64,000 bases of DNA. It comes from Paulinella micropora. Taxonomy: Eukaryota > Cercozoa > Imbricatea > Euglyphida > Paulinellidae. The stretch covers positions 1-64,000 of the forward strand of contig WBZZ01001348.1 in assembly GCA_019918135.1 (NCBI GenBank). The letters are read 5' to 3'. Position numbers and translations under genes: made by a program. Below the pieces are notes generated by a model that was not told where the DNA came from, ran no database searches, and was given only the letters and a program-made list of their open reading frames with translations. Of this stretch, positions 57,701 to 64,000 are shown one piece after another. How positions within the stretch are numbered: position 1 is the stretch's first letter; the number at the start of each line of letters is the position of its first letter.

Positions 57701-57741
57701 CGACCAGTGACATTGAATGAGACAGCTCACTCTGGGAAAAG

Positions 57742-59086
57742 GTGACCAGGCGTCCAGCGCAGGGGGCAACTATCCCAGCCAACAGCACGGAGCTCGCGAG
57801 CCGCGACTTAGAGCCACGAGAAGCCAAGACCAGAGAGAAGAAAGGCGGCAGTCTGGCGAAGCCAGTTTTAGCTTATGCGCCGTTCTGGACCGAGTCTGCC
57901 AGGGAGATGTCCAGGCAGCTACCTCTAGCTGTAGGCAGTGGCTTGGCCAGAGCGGACTCGAGCCGCTGGCCCGTGCCTCTGAGCAAGGTCATGGGGTGCG
58001 GATCCTGGAGCTCGACCCGCAGGTACGAGCCAACAACGCGACCGATCTCACAGGCGACCTCCTGGCAGTCGCGACTTGCACTGCTGCCCGCAACCAAGGT
58101 CGACGCGCGACGGTACGCAGCCAAAACAGGCGAGAAGCAAAACAAGGCGCCCAGGAAGAGGTTTAGTCTTAACAACAAGGCGGACAAGACGCCCCCGCTT
58201 AAGACGCTCACGTGCAGAATCTACCCGAAGACCAAAGATAAAGAAGTTAGGCGGGCTTGGCTGCGTAAGGCCTGGCTGTTATACCGGGCAGTCCATACAA
58301 CCTGGAATGCGGCGCTTGCTTGGCTGCGCAAAGAGGATAAGCGCTTCCCCTGGCCCAGCGAACAGAAGGAGGAAGGTCAACCCGCGCAGGTTAGTAAAAG
58401 AGGCGGCGCCAGGTTAGTAAAAAGAGGCGAAGCTCAAGAGACGAAAAAAGGCGACGGTGGAAGAGGAAGACAAGCAAGAGAAGGAGGAGACGCTCGAGGA
58501 GGTCAAAGCCAGGAAAGCCAAGGAACGTCAGGAACAAAAGGAGCGCCGAGAGCAAAGAAGGGCCGAGCTGGGCGGCAGAATGAGGCGCCTGGGCGACTTT
58601 GATCTAGATACGCTGCGCCTGCGGTTTGTGAAAGACGGTAGCAAATTCGTGCGAGCCAGACCGTGGCTTCTTCGGGTGCCGTATGACATCCTCGAAGTGG
58701 CCATCCGGGACCTGCAAGCGGCGAGGGCCTCCGCCATCTCCAATCTTAGGCAAAAGGGCAAGTTCTTTCACTGGAAGAGAGTTAACTTCCGCAAGTGGGA
58801 GGAGCGCAGGTCAACGATCGCGATCTCGCACACGGTCTGGGGGCGCCGGCGGGGCTTCTTTGCAGGCTTTTTTGGGCCGGACTCAGTTGCCTCCAAGGAT
58901 TGGAGAAAGCAAGAGCACAAGCTTGAAACCCCCAAGCTAGAAATCAAGCACGACGTGCGCCTGAGGATCGATCGCCTGGGCAAATGGTACTTACACGTAC
59001 CGGCAGAGATACAGCAGGGAGAAAGGGCAGCACGCGGCATATCCCCTCCTCCCTCCTCAGAGGCCCCAATCGAAGCAAAGCACTAA
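57742..59086 (+). pseudogene. Fanzor/TnpB-like nuclease, N-terminal half
   Basis: The helix-turn-helix N-terminus of the OrfB/TnpB type begins near 58200 (LTCRIYPKTKDKEVRRAW, WNAALAWLRKE). A charged linker follows, then LLRVPYDILEVAIRDLQAA, FFHWKRVNFRKW and IDRLGKWYLHVPAEI, the segment that in TnpB/Fanzor proteins directly precedes RuvC-I. The frame changes once near 58420 at an A4/A5 difference in a duplicated TTAGTAAAA motif. The frame stops at 59086 without any RuvC motif; the RuvC half is on the opposite strand, directly downstream. Upstream, 57742-58150 is open but low in recognisable signal. Confidence 0.75.
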
Positions 59087-59110
59087 ACCCGACCTGAAGT
59101 CAGGGTTTGG
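59083..59110. repeat. Hairpin at the Fanzor junction
   Basis: AAACCCGACCTGA / TCAGGGTTT stem between the two convergent Fanzor halves. TnpB-family elements carry a structured right end with guide RNA downstream of the nuclease gene; this hairpin is a candidate for part of it. Confidence 0.6.
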
Positions 59111-59133
59111 TGCGAGATTTTATGACTTAAACA

Positions 59134-59832
59134 CTAATATAAGTCCTGCCGACCCAAGGCAAGCAGTCTCAATAGAATGTTGCGACTGGCGTTCATGTCG
59201 CGTCCATGTTGGAACGCGCACCACTCACAACTATAGGTTTTGGTGGCTTTGATGTCCTTCCACAACGCTCCACATTGCGTACATGCCTGTGTGATGAACT
59301 CCTCGTTGCATATCAGCACTTTGCACTTGCCGATGTATTCTCGCTGCAGGTTGAGCAAACGCTTGCGGAAATCCGCGTGTCGCCAGGCAAGCAGCTTGCG
59401 CTTCGTTTGCCGCGAGATCTTCTTGCCCTTCACCATGCCCGACGCTCCAAACCAAGGCAGCACAACGTAGTCGTGGTTATCGAGCAGCCATCTGGCGGCT
59501 TTCTTGTGCACGTCCTGGACCCTGTTGTAAATCTTGTCACGCACTCGAGTAATAGCGCGCCGTAGGCGCCAGCGGTTTCGCTTCTTGCTGCTGTCCTTAG
59601 CCAGTAGCTCGACCTTGCTCAGCAGCTTGTCAGTATGCTTCTGGAGCCGGTACACGCGTGCAATAGACCCGCACCCGAATTTGGTGATCGCGCCAGAGTC
59701 CGCGTGGTACACAGTCAGAAAGCTCCGGACGCCCGGGTCGATGCTCACTACGCGCTGTGACTCTGACTCGGTAACCTCACGCTGGCGTACCAGCTGTAGG
59801 AATCTCTGGGGTGGTTCAACCCCTCCGAGATT
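59134..59832 (-). pseudogene. Fanzor/TnpB-like nuclease, C-terminal RuvC half
   Basis: Open to a stop near 59833, with no Met needed. RuvC-I VVSIDPGVRSF (Asp), the bridge region DYVVLPWFGASGMVKGKK, WRHADFRKRLL, then VLICNEEFITQACTQCG with an alternative Glu, a second CEWC completing the zinc ribbon, and RuvC-III GRDMNASRNI (Asp). Lack of the usual RuvC-II Glu with a Glu beside the zinc ribbon is the rearranged active site described for Fanzor and TnpB2-type proteins. All catalytic positions are present, but the half lacks its N-terminus, which lies inverted at 57742-59086. Confidence 0.85.
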
Positions 59833-59987
59833 TCAATCCAATCCGCTCGCGTGAACCACTCCCTGGCAGTGGCTCGCCAGGAAGAGCATGGCCCAGAATC
59901 CCGACGACGCAGCCCCCGCGTCAGACTCTGTAAAAGATAGATTTATCACGCTTCCGGTGCCACCACGCTAGAACGTGTATTTTTTTA

Positions 59988-60245
59988 TTAAAAGAAGACC
60001 AGTTCTTGCTGCAAGGGTCCTCCTGCTATCCGGGCCGTGCGCATGAAGCGGGACAAGCGCTTGCACTGCAACGCGTTCCCCGAGCCCTCCCGGCACCAGT
60101 CCTTGTGGCATTGCTTCCAGTCGTCCCGCTGGCACTTCTGGCTGCAGTACGTCGCAAAACGATATCGGCCACACTTGAGAAAGCGGGTTTGCTCTGGCTC
60201 TTGCTTGGCCTGACACCCGAAGCACTTCACTGTGTACCACACCAT
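59988..60245 (-). CDS. MYND-type zinc-finger protein
   Basis: About 85 residues from MVWYTVKC (60245); an upstream in-frame ATG at 60314 exists, but the shorter start gives a normal compact protein. It has CFGCQAK, FLKCGRY, FATYCSQKCQRDDW and HKDWC, matching MYND spacing, except that one Cys of the second pair appears to be Tyr. MYND fingers mediate protein contacts. It ends in GGPLQQELVFF. Convergent with nothing; 580 bp from the Bro-like gene on the same strand. Confidence 0.7.
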   Translation of the reverse strand: MVWYTVKCFGCQAKQEPEQTRFLKCGRYRFATYCSQKCQRDDWKQCHKDWCREGSGNALQCKRLSRFMRTARIAGGPLQQELVFF

Positions 60246-60830
60246 GTGTCTCTCCACTGGGTGTTGTTCTTGTTTTGTTTTGAGACTGTTTTTTTGGGGG
60301 GCCAGAAAACACACAAAGCTGTGCAGGCGGCCCCCCCCCCCCTCGTCCGCGCAATTACGGTACTTTGGGCAATTGGCGCGAAATTCGCCGGGTCCGGATT
60401 TTCAAGCAAAACAATTTGGCCGCAGATTGTCTTTTTTGTTTCAGCTGAACTTGTGGGGAAACGCGGGCGGGCGGAAAAGGATTAGCGTGGCCTCGGCCCC
60501 CCCCCCCCCACACACACACACCCGCAAAGAAAAGAGGGGGGGGGGGGCCGCGGGAGGTATCTTTAAAATTCCCCTACGCCCCGCCCCGCCTCCTTTCGAA
60601 CCCGGCAAAAAAAAAGAACAGAAAGCTAAACGGAGAAAAAAAAGAAAGCAGCCGGAATGTAAAAAACGTACGTGGTTCATCTTTACCTTTGTTCTAGAAG
60701 TACGTACATAACTTTGTTGTTGTTTTGCAGACAATCCAACAAATGCCTAGTAGCTTTTTTTTTAATTCAGACACTTTTTTTACAACTAAGCAAGAGCGAA
60801 CAACAAAAAAGCCAGCATTGCAGTCGAAAG
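60246..60830. other. Spacer with poly-C/G runs and dispersed repeat
   Basis: Contains the repeat at 60354-60411, shared with 57207-57263, and a GGGGAAACGCGGGCGGGCGG block like the satellite arms. No gene supported. Confidence 0.6.
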
Positions 60831-62342
60831 CTAGGCGTACAGGAATTCGCAAGGCAGGCCTCGCTCAGCCCAGAACGCGTGCGATTCAGTGCATTCGCCC
60901 ATCCTAACCGCGCGCTGCCTGGCCTCAATCTCGTCCGCGTGCTGACACAAACCGCCGGGCTCGTCCAGTGTGAACAAGAACATCTGTTCACCGTCGACAA
61001 CCTCTCCCCACAGCATGCGCGTGATCTCTTTGTAGTGCTCTGTTTGTTCGAAGCCGTAGAGCTCGCGCGAAGCCTGCGCATAACCCACGAAGCCGTACAG
61101 GTAAATGCACAGATGGGCCAGGCAGATTTGTGTCGAAGCTCTGGTCCTGCGAGGCAAGCGCTCGCAGATCACAGCCGTCACCCCTGCGAGTATACGCTGC
61201 CAGGTGCGGGTCGAAAAGTGTTTCTGCACCTGAGCGTCGGTAAGCCTGAGAATAGCCTTTGCGGCGCTTTGCAGTTCGTCCAGGGCTTTCAAAGCAGCTT
61301 TCGCATGGGCGTCGGCGCGCGCCGCGGCACTGAGCGTCGCGCGTTCGCCCTGGAGGTCGCTAGCCCGCGCGTCATAAACTCGGCGGAACTCGGCGGTAGC
61401 TAGCGCTGATAGGAACCTTGCCACGTTCTCGGGGAACGCGCGCGCGACGGTCCGCATCAGCGAGGCCTTGTCCTTAACGGTGGCGCAGGCCGGCACAAAC
61501 TCCTTGGCCTCAAGCCCTAGGAAGGCGCGCCTACGAACGAACGCTGCATCCTCGGTTTGTCGCACCGCGATGATCTTATCCTTTTCGGCTAGCACGAGTT
61601 GCTGGGCCGCGATTTCCAGATCCTTGTCCTGCAAAGCGACCCGTTTTTCGCTTTCGCTTAGTTGTTGTGAAAGCCTGTTCTGCGATTCTTGGTGGCTAAG
61701 TTGCAGTTGGAGAATGTCGTTGTCTCGCGTTTGCAAAGCCAGTTTCAGCTCGAGAATTTCGGTTGAATCGCTTTCCTCCGAGTCACTGTCCGCGTGCTTC
61801 GAACGTTTGAAACAAGCCAAAGAAGCCTTGCGCGTAGCCGAAGATAGCTGTTTGCGCATGACGGCAAGGACTGCCTCCATGTCCCTGCAGCCATTCAAGC
61901 TTCTTGAATAAACTTGTGCCATTTCATTCCGCAAAACCCTGCGAGCGGGCAGCCGTGCCAAAAGCTTGAGAATTTCCGGTTGGGTGGCTACTGGCACGGG
62001 CCGGTCGGATCCCTTGCCACTTGCCGGGAATTTGTGCATTTCATACTCACAGCACTTTTCAGTCTTAATGTTACGCACAAAATAATCCCAGATATTGCGG
62101 ACGCGGGTCACATCGCACCGCAAAAACAGGCGAATAACATCCTTAATGGCAAATTTCCCGTCTGTGGTGCACCTGATTCCGTTTTCACGCAAAAACGCTT
62201 CGGTATAGGTTTTCAAAATTGGCATTTCATCGAGGGCCACATTTGCATCCCCCGAACGCGGCGCCTCGACAGACGCCTTCTTTTCGACGGTCGAGATCGC
62301 GCTGGTGGCGGGGACGACTGCCGTAACATCTTCCGCGGACAT
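60831..62342 (-). CDS. Bro-N/KilA-N-like coiled-coil protein, 503 aa
   Basis: One intact 503-codon frame from ATG 62342. The N-terminal region (residues about 45-75, FAIKDVIRLFLRCDV to NIWDYFVRNI) and the following block (about 105-150, RPVPVATQPEILKLLARLPA, NEMAQVYSRSL) resemble a two-part Bro-N/antirepressor-like domain seen in large DNA viruses and many algal or protist genes (from memory). The middle (about 200-275) is a heptad-rich coiled coil. The C-terminal region (about 400-503) is globular and unrecognised (LAHLCIYLYGFVGYAQASRE). Probably a nucleic-acid-binding or regulatory protein. It is the only long unbroken non-LINE frame in the cluster. Confidence 0.6.
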   Translation of the reverse strand: MSAEDVTAVVPATSAISTVEKKASVEAPRSGDANVALDEMPILKTYTEAFLRENGIRCTTDGKFAIKDVIRLFLRCDVTRVRNIWDYFVRNIKTEKCCEYEMHKFPASGKGSDRPVPVATQPEILKLLARLPARRVLRNEMAQVYSRSLNGCRDMEAVLAVMRKQLSSATRKASLACFKRSKHADSDSEESDSTEILELKLALQTRDNDILQLQLSHQESQNRLSQQLSESEKRVALQDKDLEIAAQQLVLAEKDKIIAVRQTEDAAFVRRRAFLGLEAKEFVPACATVKDKASLMRTVARAFPENVARFLSALATAEFRRVYDARASDLQGERATLSAAARADAHAKAALKALDELQSAAKAILRLTDAQVQKHFSTRTWQRILAGVTAVICERLPRRTRASTQICLAHLCIYLYGFVGYAQASRELYGFEQTEHYKEITRMLWGEVVDGEQMFLFTLDEPGGLCQHADEIEARQRAVRMGECTESHAFWAERGLPCEFLYA

Positions 62343-62645
62343 GCTTGGAGGCCAGACAGCTTGGTCGATTATGACTTGTTTTTAATGGAAAAAACAAAAA
62401 GTATTCAAACTTTTTTTTGGGGTCGTGTCCTCCCCCCCCCTCCCTCCTTCCCTTAGATTGCACAGATTTTTTTTAAGGTTTTTTTTGGCGGGGAGAGCCA
62501 ACGGCTTGGGGAGGGAGGAGAAGAGGAGGAGCGGAATCTCCGGTAGCAAAAAAATCCCCTTCCACATTTTTCCGCCCGCTCTTCTTGTGCAACCCCTTCT
62601 CCCCGCCCCCCCACCCTCCGGGCCTTTTTTAAAACGTGTGTTTTT
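62343..62645. other. Low-complexity spacer
   Basis: T and C runs with no gene signal. Confidence 0.6.
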
Positions 62646-62648
62646 ATT

Positions 62649-63060
62649 TTACATTCTGTTTTTTCTTTCTTTCTCTCTCTCTCCCGGGGCTTTCCGTACC
62701 TCGCCAAGAATTAGACTGGGCTTTTTGATGTCACTGCGCCGTTGGCGGCGATGCACTGACTGTAGCAGAGGTAGAATCAGGAGACAACTCGCGTAGACCG
62801 CGTGATGACTGTATTCTTCATCTTGCTGTGCCATAGCCACGCGTATGCACGCGTCGAAGCTTTCCATGTTGACCGCCTGGTATTTGTCATGTTTAGGTAA
62901 TGGCTTGGGGTGCTTGTAAAAGCTTCCCAGATTTCTCCCGGCAAACGGCAGATACGATCGTTGTCCTTGAAGAGGCGGGTCCAGCTCCTTTGTTTCTGCT
63001 GACCATCGATGCCCAGGCGATCTAATAACAGGTTATTGGCGCACTCGTCGCCAACCTGGG
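62649..63060 (-). pseudogene. Unrecognised coding remnant
   Basis: Two adjoining frames read ECANNLLLDRLGIDGQQK ... DRICRLPGEIWEAF and then MESFDACIRVAMAQQDEE. High-complexity but short; no family recognised. It lies upstream of the Bro-like gene on the same strand. Confidence 0.35.
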
Positions 63061-63247
63061 GCGCGCGTCATTTCCGCACCCCTGTCGGAATAAATCATGG
63101 TTTGTGGAACCAGGAGGAGTTTGGAGCTCATATTTGCAGGTGGCTAGCCCCAGACTCGATGTTGATGCTGATAATTTTTTTGGAATTCACGCAAATATTT
63201 GCGTTAGGGCGGTGTCTGAATGCCAAAATTCCTTGTTTTTTTTCCGG

Positions 63248-63538
63248 TTGATAGCCCGTGGATCCAGCGGATACCAAATTGTTATGGGTGGGGTTTTGAG
63301 GTAGTTCTAGCAACCATGCTTGGTGTACGCACTTGCACATGCGGCAACGTTTTGCAAGAGGTTGTTGAGACTGCGGAATAACCTCGGCTTAGTGTAGTCT
63401 TGCCCTCAGGAGCTCCATCGGTGGCCCCTATAATCAGTCGAGAGAGACTAGGTGGGGATGGAGCACCTCGAACAAGGGCATGGAGGCTCATGTCGGGAAA
63501 CGGATCGTGCCATCAGCTGCATCATTATGCCTTAGAGG

Positions 63539-63539
<1 letters not shown>
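63248..63539 (+). mobile_element. Element Y, 3' half, plus strand
   Basis: Homologous to the 3' part of 29297-29792 but in the opposite orientation. Tail GGAGGCTCATG followed by TCGGGAAACGGA (63482-63504, weak pairing), then (TTA)n at 63540-63590. Confidence 0.7.
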
Positions 63540-63589
<50 letters not shown>

Positions 63590-63657
63590 CATCCCTGAAA
63601 GGTGTTGGGAGTAGGGGTTGGGGGGGTTGGGGGGAGGGGGAATTCGGAAATTGTGTA

Positions 63658-63686
63658 CCCCCCCCCCCCCCCCCCCCCCCCCCCCC
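63658..63686. repeat. Poly-C run of about 29
   Basis: Longest C homopolymer in the window, between two opposed element-Y fragments. Confidence 0.95.
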
Positions 63687-63692
63687 ACCCCC

Positions 63693-63884
63693 CGGCATAG
63701 CGGAGTTTAAGATCTTCGACAGGCGCCCAACGACCCTCCTCCCCAGCATCATCCACCAAATGGTTTTGAGTTGGCATCACAGTTTAATGCCGTAAGGGCA
63801 TTGGGCTGGAGCTCTGATAAACAAGCGTGACTAAGTTTTTATTATCAGGTGTTACCCTCAAATATATCACAGTCAACACTCCGA
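63693..63884 (-). mobile_element. Element Y, 5' half, minus strand
   Basis: Homologous to 29620-29792 (GCGGAGTTTAAGATCTT to CACAGTCAACACTCC), truncated at the poly-C run, with (AAT)n on its 5' side. Confidence 0.7.

Positions 63885-64000
<116 letters not shown>

Overview
This is eukaryotic nuclear DNA. It holds three kinds of LINE, a tRNA-derived SINE, leucine-rich-repeat exons with AG/GT splice borders, a C2H2 zinc-finger gene, a Rab-type GTPase, very long microsatellites, and no operons. I cannot name the species. Separate LRR-exon, intronless and Fanzor-like genes would fit an alga, another protist or a unicellular relative of animals; this is inference only.

Layout. 1-22.6 kb: three nearly identical tandem copies of a 7.88 kb unit. 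Each carries one full-length minus-strand LINE (LINE-A, about 6.8 kb, doubled 5' UTR). Copies 1 and 2 are followed by four small elements and copy 3 by one SINE, all separated by (AAT)n. 23-28.9 kb: a diverged relative (LINE-B). 28.9-32 kb: six tRNA-SINEs and two copies of another short element, in (AAT)n. 32.3-35.2 kb: an AT-rich, unrelated, 5'-truncated LINE (LINE-C). 35.2-41.9 kb: low-complexity DNA with polypurine, GAA, poly-C/G, CA and CT tracts, a foldback MITE, a duplicated GAA segment, and three LRR exons lying near three copies of one palindrome. 42-63 kb: a mostly intronless gene cluster: GTPase, unknown gene, hairpin satellite, C2H2 gene, large membrane glycoprotein, Cys-rich proteins, zinc-ribbon protein, a Fanzor-like gene whose N and C halves face each other, a MYND finger, and a Bro-N-like coiled-coil protein. 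63.2-64 kb: partial short elements and (AAT)n again.

How it fits together. LINE-A, LINE-B, the SINE and two further short families all end in (ATT)n, and just before it all carry the same motif, GGAGGCRCATG or a close variant, followed by a small stem-loop whose sequence changes while most copies keep base pairing. They are also flanked on the other side by (AAT)n. The simplest reading is a LINE/SINE consortium that shares one 3' recognition tail and lives in (ATT)n microsatellites. LINE-A and LINE-B proteins both end in a SUMO-interaction-like VIDLT, an AT-hook-like RGRP and a canonical PCNA-box QRSVxxFF, which suggests contact with replication machinery. In 42-57 kb most genes run across several frames, although LINE frames nearby are long. 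With the zinc-ribbon, MYND, Bro-N-like and Fanzor content this hints at a decayed, perhaps giant-virus-derived island; that is inference.
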